A stretch of DNA of 44,506 nt. It comes from an uncultured Selenomonadales bacterium (GTDB taxonomy: Bacteria; Bacillota; Clostridia; Christensenellales; QALW01). A model generated the notes under the pieces. It was not told where the DNA came from. It searched no databases and was given only the letters and a program-made list of their open reading frames with translations. The translations under genes were made by a program, and so were the position numbers. The first letter of the stretch is position 1, and each line of letters starts with the position of its first letter. This document shows positions 23,938-32,521 of this stretch, piece after piece. Location of the stretch: NCBI GenBank assembly GCA_905200615.1, contig CAJKLB010000015.1, positions 1-44,506 on the forward strand, written 5' to 3'.

Positions 23938-24735
23938 ATGCTGTGGCAATGCAATATACGAAATGATCAATACAGCAAAGTAATTCCCCTATACCTTGGC
24001 AGCCAACATTGCGAAAGCCGCCATTGCTACGGACCGGCGGTACGTACCTACTGGCTTTTGCATTATGTGGTATCCGGAAAAGGATATTACCGTGTGGAAG
24101 GCAAAGAATATACCGTATCTTCAGGGGAGGCCTTTTTGATAAAGCCGGGTGAAATTACTCAGTATGAAGCGGATAAGGATGATCCGTGGTACTATATTTG
24201 GATAGGGTTCACCGCGGAGCTTTCCTGCTTGAAGCAGCTGCCCTATGTAATCCGTAAAGCGGAACTGAAACAAATTTTTTCGGCTGTAGATCAGAAAAAA
24301 AGCCAAGATGCCCTCAACGATATGCATGCTACCGCAGCTATTTGGTCGGTTCTTTCCTGTATCTGCGGAGATATGGTTCAGGAAGATGATACCGGATACA
24401 CGGCAAGGGCAATCAATATGATAAAAAAGCAGTATATGAAAGATATCTCCGTGCAGAGTATTGCGGATTCCTTAGGCTTAGACCGAAGTTATTTTTCCAA
24501 CCTATTTAAAAAAGATACCGGAAAAAGCCCCGGCAGATATTTAATGGATTATCGTATGGAACGGGCACTGGAATTGCTTCACCGGCGCCGGTATTCCGTT
24601 TCGGTAGTAGCGGCATCGGTAGGCTACGGTGATTTATTCAGCTTTTCCCGCTGCTTTAAAAGATGCTACGGGGTTCCCCCTTCCCATTATGCGGAAGCAG
24701 TGGATGCGGCCGGTACGGTGATTAAGCTTCTTTAA
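23938..24735 (+). CDS. AraC-family transcriptional regulator
   Basis: This 265-residue regulator has an N-terminal cupin-like sugar-binding domain (about 25-115, with WLLHYVVSGKGYY and GEAFLIKPGEI) and a C-terminal double helix-turn-helix of the AraC/XylS type (about 155-255). The second helix pair includes SYGDLFSFSRCFKRCYG-like spacing, seen here as VGYGDLFSFSRCFK, and the GVPPSHY ending. It is divergent from the GH4 gene and most likely activates it when its sugar is present. Start: AAAGGA lies about 13 bases before ATG, slightly far; the alternative GTG is out of frame. Confidence 0.88.
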   Translation: MLWQCNIRNDQYSKVIPLYLGSQHCESRHCYGPAVRTYWLLHYVVSGKGYYRVEGKEYTVSSGEAFLIKPGEITQYEADKDDPWYYIWIGFTAELSCLKQLPYVIRKAELKQIFSAVDQKKSQDALNDMHATAAIWSVLSCICGDMVQEDDTGYTARAINMIKKQYMKDISVQSIADSLGLDRSYFSNLFKKDTGKSPGRYLMDYRMERALELLHRRRYSVSVVAASVGYGDLFSFSRCFKRCYGVPPSHYAEAVDAAGTVIKLL

Positions 24736-24848
24736 CTCTTTCCCGTATTCCTATACCCCGGTTAAAAATCCAAATTCAGAAATTCAAGCAGGCATAAAAA
24801 TGCAATTGTAAATATTTTGTTATGGCCGGATATCTTTTGTTTTTATAA

Positions 24849-24877
24849 TTGACGAAAACCGCCAAATATCATATAAT
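24849..24877 (+). promoter_or_regulatory. Sigma-A promoter of the purine operon
   Basis: TTGACG (24849-24854), exactly 17 bases, TATAAT (24872-24877). Transcription would begin near 24884, just before the riboswitch. Confidence 0.8.
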
Positions 24878-24883
24878 AAGTGC

Positions 24884-24970
24884 ACGGAGGGCTCTTTTGT
24901 AACTGACGGAAGATGGAGTGATACCATTAGGGAGCAGAGGGGCCGTTTTTATGTCGACCGTCTGGGCAGC
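24884..24970 (+). promoter_or_regulatory. ZTP (pfl) riboswitch
   Basis: The leader contains the ZTP-type elements in order: GCTC pairing with GAGC, the conserved CTGACGG strand, an internal hairpin ATGG...CCAT, and after a variable linker the CCGTCTGGGC box. GACGG and CCGTC can pair as the pseudoknot; in the described riboswitch this pairing is GGCG with CGCC, so the paired change supports the assignment. ZMP and ZTP accumulate when one-carbon supply limits the AICAR formyltransferase step, which fits a switch for purine and one-carbon genes. Assignment is by eye. Confidence 0.8.
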
Positions 24971-25005
24971 CTTATCCGAAAAGAGGATAGGAGTGCCCTT
25001 TTTTT
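24964..25005 (+). terminator. Attenuator terminator of the ZTP riboswitch
   Basis: GGGCAGCCTTATCC and GGATAGGAGTGCCC form a long stem followed by TTTTTTT (24999-25005). The 5' arm starts inside the conserved CTGGGC box of the aptamer, so ligand binding and terminator formation compete: ZTP present means read-through. Confidence 0.82.
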
Positions 25006-25026
25006 ATAAACCTGAAGGAGGATAAA

Positions 25027-25518
25027 ATGAAAAAAATAGGTATCATTATGGGAAGCGACAGTGATCTTCCCATTGTGGAGAAAGCCATTGCAACCGTAAA
25101 AGAATACGGAGTCGAATGTGAGGTGCATGTCTATTCAGCGCACAGAACGCCCGAACAAGCAAAAGAATTTGCCTGTTCGGCCAGAAGAAACGGCTTCGGC
25201 GTATTGATTGCCGCTGCGGGGAAAGCCGCGCATCTTGCCGGTGCCGTCGCGGCTGCCACTACCTTGCCGGTAATCGGACTTCCTATAAAATCGTCAACGC
25301 TTGACGGCATTGACGCACTTTTGTCAACGGTTCAAATGCCCGCGGGCATTCCTGTAGCCACCGTTGCCATCGACGGCGCGGTCAATGCCGCTTTACTTTC
25401 TTTGCAGATTCTGGCCGTGGAAGATGCCGCGCTTGCCCAAAAGCTTGAGGAAGCACGTCGGAAATCCGCGGAAAAAGTGCTTGCCAAAGATGCGGAGATC
25501 TCTAAAAAATTCAATTAA
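25027..25518 (+). CDS. purE: N5-carboxyaminoimidazole ribonucleotide mutase PurE
   Basis: This 163-residue enzyme makes CAIR. Sequence signatures are MGSDSDLP near the start, SAHRTP, and the GKAAHLAGAVAA loop followed by LPVIGLPI and QMPAGIPVATVAI, as in class I PurE. The loop reads GKAAHLAG rather than GGAAHLPG. No purK, the usual partner that makes N5-CAIR, occurs in the operon, so either purK lies elsewhere or this PurE uses another carboxyl source. It is the first gene after the ZTP riboswitch. GAAGGAGG precedes the start, and 28 bases separate it from purC. Confidence 0.93.
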   Translation: MKKIGIIMGSDSDLPIVEKAIATVKEYGVECEVHVYSAHRTPEQAKEFACSARRNGFGVLIAAAGKAAHLAGAVAAATTLPVIGLPIKSSTLDGIDALLSTVQMPAGIPVATVAIDGAVNAALLSLQILAVEDAALAQKLEEARRKSAEKVLAKDAEISKKFN

Positions 25519-25546
25519 ATTCAGGACGAAAAAAAGGAGAAAAAAG

Positions 25547-26263
25547 ATGGAAAAGAAAGAACAAATGTATGAAGGCAAAGCGAAAAAAGTTTTTGCTACC
25601 GAAAATCCCGCCTATTGCATCGTTTCCTATAAGGACGACGCTACCGCCTTTAACGGCCTGAAAAAAGGTACAATTGCCGGCAAAGGCGTGGTAAATAACC
25701 GCATGAGCAATTATCTGATGGGCCTTTTAGAAAAAGAAGGGATTCCCACACATTTTGTAAAAGAGCTCAACGACAGAGAAACCGTTGTAAAAAAAGTAAC
25801 CATTGTTCCGCTAGAGGTTATCGTACGCAATATTGCGGCCGGCTCCTTTTCCAAGCGTTTCGGTGTAGCTGAGGGCACAAAACTGCTTTGCCCCACCTTG
25901 GAATATTGCTACAAAGACGACGCGCTGGGAGATCCGATGGTGAATGATTATCATATCGTTGCCTGCGGCTGGGCTACCCGCGAGGATCTGAATACCATTT
26001 CGGATTATACCTTTAGAATCAACGCGTTCTTAAAGGAATTTTTTAAGAAAATCAATATTGATCTTGTAGATTTTAAAATTGAATTCGGCAAAGATGCCGA
26101 CGGCAAAATTCTTCTGGCCGACGAAATCTCCCCGGATACCTGCCGTTTCTGGGACGCTTCAACCGGAGAAAAGTTGGACAAGGATCGCTTCAGAAGAGAT
26201 TTGGGCAACGTAGAAGGCGCTTACGCCGAAATGATGAAACGGGTTTTCGGAGAGCAAGCATGA
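25547..26263 (+). CDS. purC: SAICAR synthase PurC
   Basis: This 238-residue enzyme joins CAIR and aspartate with ATP to SAICAR. YEGKAKKVF opens the protein, followed by FNGLKKGTI, VRNIAAGSF with the ATP-binding region, and DEISPDTCRFWD for substrate binding. The frame is open from 25364, but the first 61 residues have no PurC similarity. The true start at 25547 has AAGGAG ten bases upstream. Its last four bases overlap the purF start (ATGA), so the genes are translationally coupled. Confidence 0.95.
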   Translation: MEKKEQMYEGKAKKVFATENPAYCIVSYKDDATAFNGLKKGTIAGKGVVNNRMSNYLMGLLEKEGIPTHFVKELNDRETVVKKVTIVPLEVIVRNIAAGSFSKRFGVAEGTKLLCPTLEYCYKDDALGDPMVNDYHIVACGWATREDLNTISDYTFRINAFLKEFFKKINIDLVDFKIEFGKDADGKILLADEISPDTCRFWDASTGEKLDKDRFRRDLGNVEGAYAEMMKRVFGEQA

Positions 26264-27699
26264 GTAATTTGAGAGAAGAATGCGGCGTTTTCGGAATTTT
26301 CGCTCCGCAAAAGATGGATGTGGCGGCTTCGGCCTATTACGGATTGTTCGCCCTGCAGCACCGGGGTCAGGAAAGCTGCGGTATTGTTGTAAATGACGAC
26401 GGCGTGTTTCAAACCTATAAAGACGTAGGGCTGGTAAACGATGTTTTCACCAAACCCGTGCTCGAAAAACTGGGGGAAGGAAATATGGCGGTGGGGCATG
26501 TACGTTACGGCACCACCGGTACCGACGGTCGCCTGAACGCCCAGCCGATTGTTGTCAATCACGTAAAAGGACATATCGCGCTGGCGCATAACGGCAACCT
26601 GGTAAATTCCTACGAACTTCGGCAGGAATTAGAGCTGGGCGGCGCGATCTTTCATACTACCAGCGATACCGAGGTTATTTCTTATATCATTACGCAAGAG
26701 CGAATTAAAACCGCATCCATTGAGCAGGCGGTGGAAGGTGCGCTGAACCGTATTAAAGGCGCCTATTCGCTGGTTCTTATGTCCCCTTCCAAGCTGATCG
26801 CCGTACGGGATCCCAACGGCTTCCGTCCCCTATGCTACGGCAAAACGGATGACGGCGCTTTTGTAGTGGCCTCTGAAAGCTGCGCGCTGGATGCCGTGGG
26901 AGCTTCCTTTATTCGGGATATCCATCCCGGAGAAATCGTGGTCTTCGATTCCAAAGGCGTGCGCAGCATTACCACGCACTGCGGTACGGTAAAGCCCTCA
27001 ATGTGCGTATTTGAATATATCTATTTTGCCCGTCCGGATTCGGTGATTGACGGTTGTTCAGTTCATTCGGCCCGTATCCGCGCCGGCGCGTTTCTGGCGC
27101 TGGAGCATCCGGTACAGGCGGATATTGTCATCGGTGTCCCGGATTCGGGAATTGACGCTGCCATAGGCTTTTCACGGCAATCGGGCATTCCCTACGGCAT
27201 TGGTTTTATTAAGAATAAGTATATCGGACGCACGTTTATCTCACCGGGACAAAAGTCACGAGAGGATAAAGTAAAAATCAAACTGAATCCTGTTTCCGAT
27301 ACGGTAAAAGGCAAACGAGTGGTACTGATTGACGATTCCATCGTACGCGGAACCACCAGCGCCCGAATCGTAAAACTTCTGCGGGATGCGGGAGCCACCG
27401 AAGTGCATATGCGGGTTTCCGCGCCGGCGTTTATCGCCCCATGCTATTACGGTACGGATATTGATTCCAAGGATGTATTGATTGCCTGCAACCATACGGT
27501 AAAAGAAATTGAAAAAATTATCGGTGTGGACAGTCTGGGATATTTAAGTGTAGATAATGTCACAAAAATAGCGGGCGGATTGGATCAAAGCAGTTTTTGT
27601 ACCGCCTGTTTTGATGAAAAATATCCTACAGAGGTGCCAAAGAAAGCACATAAAAACCGTTTTGAAACCAAAATATCCGAAAGCGGGGAAGAAAAATGA
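26260..27699 (+). CDS. purF: Amidophosphoribosyltransferase PurF
   Basis: This 479-residue enzyme commits PRPP and glutamine to purine synthesis. Residues 2-7 form the propeptide before the catalytic Cys8 (ECGVFGIF). The PRPP-binding motif VVLIDDSIVRGTT lies near residue 350. Cysteines at HCGTVKPSMC, APCYYG and FCTACF match the four Fe-S ligands known in Bacillus subtilis PurF, so it should carry a 4Fe-4S cluster. It overlaps purC and purM by four bases at either end. Confidence 0.96.
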   Translation: MSNLREECGVFGIFAPQKMDVAASAYYGLFALQHRGQESCGIVVNDDGVFQTYKDVGLVNDVFTKPVLEKLGEGNMAVGHVRYGTTGTDGRLNAQPIVVNHVKGHIALAHNGNLVNSYELRQELELGGAIFHTTSDTEVISYIITQERIKTASIEQAVEGALNRIKGAYSLVLMSPSKLIAVRDPNGFRPLCYGKTDDGAFVVASESCALDAVGASFIRDIHPGEIVVFDSKGVRSITTHCGTVKPSMCVFEYIYFARPDSVIDGCSVHSARIRAGAFLALEHPVQADIVIGVPDSGIDAAIGFSRQSGIPYGIGFIKNKYIGRTFISPGQKSREDKVKIKLNPVSDTVKGKRVVLIDDSIVRGTTSARIVKLLRDAGATEVHMRVSAPAFIAPCYYGTDIDSKDVLIACNHTVKEIEKIIGVDSLGYLSVDNVTKIAGGLDQSSFCTACFDEKYPTEVPKKAHKNRFETKISESGEEK

Positions 27700-28736
27700 A
27701 AAGCTTTAGCGAAAGTTATAAAAATGCCGGCGTAGATATCACCGCAGGCTATAAAGCAGTAGAGCTGATGAAGCAGCACATTGCCAAAACCGTTGCCGGA
27801 ACAGGCGCGCTTTCAGGGATCGGCGGTTTCGGCGGACTGTTTGAATTAGACCTTACCGGCATAAAAAAGCCGGTATTGGTAAGCGGAACGGACGGTGTGG
27901 GGACTAAGCTGAAAATGGCGTTTTTGATGGACAAGCACGATACCGTAGGCATCGATTGCGTAGCCATGTGCGTAAACGATATCATTTGCTGCGGGGCCAA
28001 ACCGCTGTTCTTTTTAGATTATATTGCCTGTGGAAAAAACGAGCCCCAAAAGATCGCCGATATTGTAAAGGGTGTAGCGGATGGCTGTGTACAGTCCGGC
28101 GCGGCGCTTATCGGCGGCGAAACGGCAGAGATGCCCGGCTTTTACCCGGAAGAGGAATATGATCTTGCCGGCTTTGCCGTGGGTGTGGTGGACAAAGATC
28201 AAATTGTGGATCATTCTTCTATTAAAGAGGGTGACGTTATCCTTGCTCTGCCTTCCAGTGGTGTGCATTCCAACGGTTTTTCTCTTGTACGCAAAGTATT
28301 TGACGTAGAAAACACCGATATAAAAAGTCCCTGCGAAGCGTTAGGCGGCAAAAGCATCGGTGAATCACTGCTTACGCCTACCAAAATTTATGTGCAGCCC
28401 ATGCTGCGCCTGATGGAAAAAATCAAAGTAAAGGCGATATCTCATATTACCGGCGGCGGTTTTTATGAAAATATTCCGCGCAGTCTTCCGGAGGGTATTT
28501 CCGCAAAAATTGAAAAAGCAGCCGTTCAGGTACTGCCGATTTTCGATTTGATCGCCAAAACCGGGAATATTCCCGAACGGGATATGTTCAACACTTTTAA
28601 TATGGGCGTAGGAATGAGCGTTGTAGTGGATAAAAACGATGCCGATCAAGCACTTGCTCTGCTGCGTCAAGCCGGTGAAAAGGCTTATATCATCGGTGAG
28701 ACCGTTGCCTCAAACGAGGGTGTACTATTATGGTAA
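27696..28736 (+). CDS. purM: AIR synthase PurM
   Basis: This 346-residue enzyme closes FGAM to AIR with ATP. Motifs are SGTDGVGTKLKMAF, DCVAMCVNDI, GGETAEMPGFY and SHITGGGFYENIPR, all standard for PurM. It overlaps the purF stop by ATGA and its own stop overlaps purN by seven bases. Length is normal. Confidence 0.96.
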   Translation: MKSFSESYKNAGVDITAGYKAVELMKQHIAKTVAGTGALSGIGGFGGLFELDLTGIKKPVLVSGTDGVGTKLKMAFLMDKHDTVGIDCVAMCVNDIICCGAKPLFFLDYIACGKNEPQKIADIVKGVADGCVQSGAALIGGETAEMPGFYPEEEYDLAGFAVGVVDKDQIVDHSSIKEGDVILALPSSGVHSNGFSLVRKVFDVENTDIKSPCEALGGKSIGESLLTPTKIYVQPMLRLMEKIKVKAISHITGGGFYENIPRSLPEGISAKIEKAAVQVLPIFDLIAKTGNIPERDMFNTFNMGVGMSVVVDKNDADQALALLRQAGEKAYIIGETVASNEGVLLW

Positions 28737-29347
28737 AGGCAAGGATCGCGGTATTTGTCTCCGGCGGAGGAACGAATCTGCAGGCGTTGATCGACGCGGC
28801 GGCCTGCGGGATCCTCAAAGACGGCATTCTTGCGCTGGTGCTCTCCAGCCGAGAGGATGCCTATGCGCTGGAACGCGCCAAAAAAAACGGTATTCCTACA
28901 AAAACAGTCAACAAAAAGTCAGCCGGCTCTCAGCAGGCCTTTGAAACGGAAATTCTTCGTACGCTGGAAGAGTATTCGATTGATATGATTGTACTTGCCG
29001 GCTTTATGAGTATATTAAGCGCTGATTTTACCGGGTGTTATGAAAAGAGAATCATCAATGTGCATCCGTCACTGATTCCCTCCTTCTGCGGCGAAGGCTA
29101 CTACGGTCTGCGTGTGCATGAGGCAGCCCTTCAAAAAGGCGTTAAGGTGACCGGCGCTACGGTGCATTATGTAAACGAAGTCCCCGACGGGGGTGAAATT
29201 ATCCTTCAAAAACCGGTGCGCGTTTTAAAAAATGATACGCCCCAAACACTGCAAAAACGGGTCATGGAGCAGGCGGAGTGGAAGCTTCTCCCCCGCGCCG
29301 CGCAGACAGTAGCTAAAAAAATTGTCCAAAGCAAGGAGAAAAAATAA
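28730..29347 (+). CDS. purN: Phosphoribosylglycinamide formyltransferase PurN
   Basis: This 205-residue enzyme transfers the formyl group from 10-formyl-THF to GAR. VSGGGTNLQALIDA opens the protein. HPSLIPSFCG carries the catalytic His, and the distal Asp is in NEVPDGGEII; VKVTGATVHYV is also conserved. It overlaps purM by seven bases and its stop TAATG gives the purO start. The folate requirement links it to glyA in the same operon. Confidence 0.95.
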   Translation: MVKARIAVFVSGGGTNLQALIDAAACGILKDGILALVLSSREDAYALERAKKNGIPTKTVNKKSAGSQQAFETEILRTLEEYSIDMIVLAGFMSILSADFTGCYEKRIINVHPSLIPSFCGEGYYGLRVHEAALQKGVKVTGATVHYVNEVPDGGEIILQKPVRVLKNDTPQTLQKRVMEQAEWKLLPRAAQTVAKKIVQSKEKK

Positions 29348-30069
29348 TGAACACATTTCAATCGCCGGACATCTCCCGGCTGCTTCAAAACAACCGCTAT
29401 CCCGGCAGGGGAATTATCATCGGTCTTTCAGAGGACGGCAAAAAAGCCGTTGCCGCCTATTTTATTATGGGACGCAGCGAAAACAGCCGCAACCGGGTAT
29501 TTAAAACAAGAGAAAACGGTGATATTTTTACCGCCGCCTTTGATGAAAGCAAGGTAAAAGATCCCTCGCTTATTATCTATAACGCCGTCAGAAATTTTAA
29601 AAACAACCTGATTGTCACAAACGGCGATCAAACCGATACGATCTATGATTTTCTTTCCCGCGGAAAAAGCTTTGAGCAAGCACTGGAAACACGGGAATTT
29701 GAACCCGACTGCCCGAATTTTACGCCGCGCATCAGCGGTCTGCTTACTTTTGAATCCGGCAGTTTTTCCTATAAAATGAGCATTTTAAAAAGTGCCGATG
29801 AAATCGGTTCCGCCTGTAACCGTTATACTTTTTCTTATGTGCCCAAAGCCGGTACAGGTCATTTTATCCATACGTATCAGCAAGACGGAGATCCTTTGCC
29901 CTCTTTTGCCGGTGAGCCGGAAAGATTTTCCGTCAAAGGGGATATCGACGAATTTACCCAAATGCTTTGGAACAGTCTTGATACCGATAATAAAATCTCT
30001 CTTTTTGTACGCTTTATCGATTTGTCCGCGGGAACTTCAGAAGAGAGAATTATGAATAAAAATCAATAG
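29347..30069 (+). CDS. purO: IMP cyclohydrolase, PurO-type
   Basis: This 240-residue protein resembles the PurO-type IMP cyclohydrolase family (IMP_cyclohyd), first known from archaea and present in some Clostridia. It converts FAICAR to IMP. Recognisable segments are NNRYPGRGIIIGLSEDG, AAYFIMGRSENSRNR and FESGSFSYKMSI, with the GRSENSRNR region typical of the family. Its gene shares one base with the purN stop and precedes a stand-alone AICAR formyltransferase, so the two replace bifunctional PurH. Confidence 0.85.
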   Translation: MNTFQSPDISRLLQNNRYPGRGIIIGLSEDGKKAVAAYFIMGRSENSRNRVFKTRENGDIFTAAFDESKVKDPSLIIYNAVRNFKNNLIVTNGDQTDTIYDFLSRGKSFEQALETREFEPDCPNFTPRISGLLTFESGSFSYKMSILKSADEIGSACNRYTFSYVPKAGTGHFIHTYQQDGDPLPSFAGEPERFSVKGDIDEFTQMLWNSLDTDNKISLFVRFIDLSAGTSEERIMNKNQ

Positions 30070-30078
30070 GAGGACAGG

Positions 30079-31257
30079 ATGAAGGAATTTGAATTAAAAT
30101 ACGGATGCAATCCCAATCAGAAGCCGGCTAAAATTTATATGGAAAACGGCAAAGATCTCCCCATCAAAATATTGAACGGTCGCCCCGGCTACATCAATTT
30201 TTTGGACGCGTTCAACTCTTGGCAGCTGGTAAAAGAGTTGAAAGAGGCGTTAAAAACGCCCTGTGCCACCAGCTTTAAACACGTCAGTCCCACCAGCGCG
30301 GCTCTGGGCCTGCCGATGCATGACGATTTGAAAAAAGCCTGTTTTGTAGAGGATATTCCCGGTTTGGACGAATCGCCTCTGGCGCTGGCCTATGCCCGTG
30401 CCCGCGGTACCGACAGAATGTCCTCTTTCGGCGACTGGATCGCGCTTTCTGAGGTTTGCGACGTAACCACCGCTCTTTTAATCAAGCGCGAGGTTTCCGA
30501 CGGCGTGATTGCTCCCGGCTATGAGCCCGAAGCTCTTGAGATATTAAAAAGCAAACGGAAAGGCGCCTATAATATTGTTGAGATTGCCGCGGATTATGAG
30601 CCGGATCCCATTGAAAAAAAGCAAGTATTCGGCGTGACCTTTGAACAGGGCAGAAATAACTTTAAAATTGACGAAGCCTTGCTTTCAAATATCGTTACCG
30701 TCAACAAGGAACTTCCTCAAACGGCCAAACGAGATTTGATTGTTTCCTTGATCACGCTGAAATATACGCAGTCCAACTCGGTATGCTATGCGGTAGACGG
30801 ACAGGCTATCGGCGTGGGTGCCGGACAGCAGTCCCGCATACACTGCACCCGGCTGGCCGGCAATAAAGCGGATATCTGGCATCTGCGCCGACATCCTAAG
30901 GTATTGGCGCTGCCGTTCCTTGAAACAATGGGACGGCCCGAAAAAGATAACTGCATCGATGTCTATATTTCCGATGACTGCGAAGATGTTTTAAGCTGTT
31001 GGCAAAAATATTTTACCCGCAAACCCGAAATGCTGACACGTCAGGAAAAAAGAGATTATCTGGATAAAATCACCGGTGTTTCTTTAGGCAGCGACGCTTT
31101 CTTTCCCTTTGGCGATAATATTGACCGAGCCAAAAAAAGCGGTGTAAGCTATATTGCACAGCCCGGTGGCTCCGTACGCGATGATCTGGTAATAGCCGAT
31201 TGTGATAAATACGGTATTGCCATGGCCTTTACCGGTATGCGACTTTTCCATCATTGA
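30079..31257 (+). CDS. purV: AICAR formyltransferase (stand-alone, PurH transformylase domain)
   Basis: This 392-residue protein is the formyltransferase half of PurH without the IMP cyclohydrolase domain (the type named PurV in comparative work). It formylates AICAR with 10-formyl-THF. Key segments are ELKYGCNPNQKPA at the start, SFKHVSPTSAALG with the catalytic Lys-His pair, ARGTDRMSSFGDWIAL, VGAGQQSRIHCTRLAG and the C-terminal PGGSVRDD. GGAGG lies before the start, nine bases after purO. It should work jointly with PurO. Confidence 0.92.
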   Translation: MKEFELKYGCNPNQKPAKIYMENGKDLPIKILNGRPGYINFLDAFNSWQLVKELKEALKTPCATSFKHVSPTSAALGLPMHDDLKKACFVEDIPGLDESPLALAYARARGTDRMSSFGDWIALSEVCDVTTALLIKREVSDGVIAPGYEPEALEILKSKRKGAYNIVEIAADYEPDPIEKKQVFGVTFEQGRNNFKIDEALLSNIVTVNKELPQTAKRDLIVSLITLKYTQSNSVCYAVDGQAIGVGAGQQSRIHCTRLAGNKADIWHLRRHPKVLALPFLETMGRPEKDNCIDVYISDDCEDVLSCWQKYFTRKPEMLTRQEKRDYLDKITGVSLGSDAFFPFGDNIDRAKKSGVSYIAQPGGSVRDDLVIADCDKYGIAMAFTGMRLFHH

Positions 31258-31275
31258 TCAATCAGGAGGTATAAT

Positions 31276-32511
31276 ATGTTTTTTGATGAATTAAAAAAGT
31301 ATGACAGTGAAGTTTACGCTTCATGCGCAAGAGAATTAGAGCGGCAGCAACACAATATTGAATTGATTGCCTCGGAAAATATTGTATCCGAAGCGGTGCT
31401 GTTGGCGGCCGGTACGGTTTTGACCAATAAATACGCCGAAGGATATCCCGGTAAGCGGTATTACGGCGGCTGCGTATATGTAGACGAGGTAGAAGAGCTT
31501 GCCCGCGAACGCGCGAAAAAACTGTTCGGTGCAGAGCACGCGAATGTTCAGCCTCACTGCGGCGCCAGCGCGAACCTGGCGGTATTTTTCGCCTTGCTTG
31601 AGCCGGGTGACACGGTACTTTCCATGAGTCTGGCTCACGGCGGACATCTTTCCCATGGCTCCCCGGTGAACATTTCGGGTAAATATTTCAACATTATTCC
31701 CTACGGTATTGACGATACTACACAGATGATCAATTACGACCATGTACGTGAACTCGCGCTTACGCATAAGCCTAAGCTGATTTTAGCAGGCGCTTCGGCG
31801 TATCCGCGGGCCATTGACTTTAAAAAATTCCGTGAAATCGCCGATGAAGCAGGCGCGTATCTTTTGGTAGATATGGCGCATATTGCCGGACTTGTGGCAG
31901 CGGGTCTGCACGAAAACCCGGTACCGTACGCGGATGTTGTGACAACTACGACGCACAAAACGCTGCGCGGTCCCCGCGGCGGTTTGATTCTGTGCAAAGA
32001 AAAATACGCCAAGCAAATTGATAAGGCGATTTTCCCCGGTATTCAGGGCGGTCCGCTGATGCATATCATCGCCGCAAAAGCCGTGGCGCTGGGCGAGGCG
32101 CTGACCGAGGATTTTAAAAATTATCAAAAACAAATCGTAAAAAATGCCGCCTGTCTGGCGCAGGCATTAATGGATGAAGGCTTCCGTCTGGTTTCCGGCG
32201 GAACGGATAATCACCTTATGCTGGTGGATTTGCAGAATTTCGGCATTACCGGCAAGGAATTCGAACATCGGCTTGATGAAGTGCATATTACCGTAAACAA
32301 AAACGCCGTGCCCAACGATCCGCAAAGTCCGTTTATTACCAGCGGTATCCGGGTAGGTACGCCCGCGGTAACCACCCGAGGCTTCCGCGAGGAGGAAATG
32401 AAAAAGATTGCCGGCTGGATGAAACTTGCCGTCACCGATTTTGAAAACAGCAAAGGAAAAATTCTGCAAGAAGTAACCGCGCTTTGCGAAAAATATCCCA
32501 TTTATAAATAA
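31276..32511 (+). CDS. glyA: Serine hydroxymethyltransferase GlyA
   Basis: This 411-residue PLP enzyme makes glycine and 5,10-methylene-THF from serine. Family signatures are ELIASENIVSE, TNKYAEGYPGKRYYGG, QPHCGASANLAVF, DMAHIAGLVAAG, and TTTHKTLRGPRGG with the PLP lysine. Its presence inside the purine operon makes sense, since it supplies both glycine (PurD substrate) and one-carbon units (PurN, AICAR formyltransferase). AGGAGG precedes the start. Confidence 0.96.
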   Translation: MFFDELKKYDSEVYASCARELERQQHNIELIASENIVSEAVLLAAGTVLTNKYAEGYPGKRYYGGCVYVDEVEELARERAKKLFGAEHANVQPHCGASANLAVFFALLEPGDTVLSMSLAHGGHLSHGSPVNISGKYFNIIPYGIDDTTQMINYDHVRELALTHKPKLILAGASAYPRAIDFKKFREIADEAGAYLLVDMAHIAGLVAAGLHENPVPYADVVTTTTHKTLRGPRGGLILCKEKYAKQIDKAIFPGIQGGPLMHIIAAKAVALGEALTEDFKNYQKQIVKNAACLAQALMDEGFRLVSGGTDNHLMLVDLQNFGITGKEFEHRLDEVHITVNKNAVPNDPQSPFITSGIRVGTPAVTTRGFREEEMKKIAGWMKLAVTDFENSKGKILQEVTALCEKYPIYK

Positions 32512-32521
32512 GGAGAAAGCC

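Larger units (their letters stand above)
24736..25026. other. Intergenic region with purine promoter and riboswitch
   Basis: About 290 bases with the promoter, ZTP riboswitch and attenuator terminator of the purine operon, each listed separately. The first 100 bases show no feature. Confidence 0.8.

Noticed and set aside
24884..25005. Guanine or adenine (purine) riboswitch
   Set aside because: The three-way junction core and conserved loops of the purine riboswitch are missing. The CTGACGG and CCGTCTGGGC elements match the ZTP class.
25364..25546. N-terminal extension of purC
   Set aside because: Antisense-like basic peptide overlapping purE. The start at 25547 has a ribosome binding site and the correct PurC N terminus.
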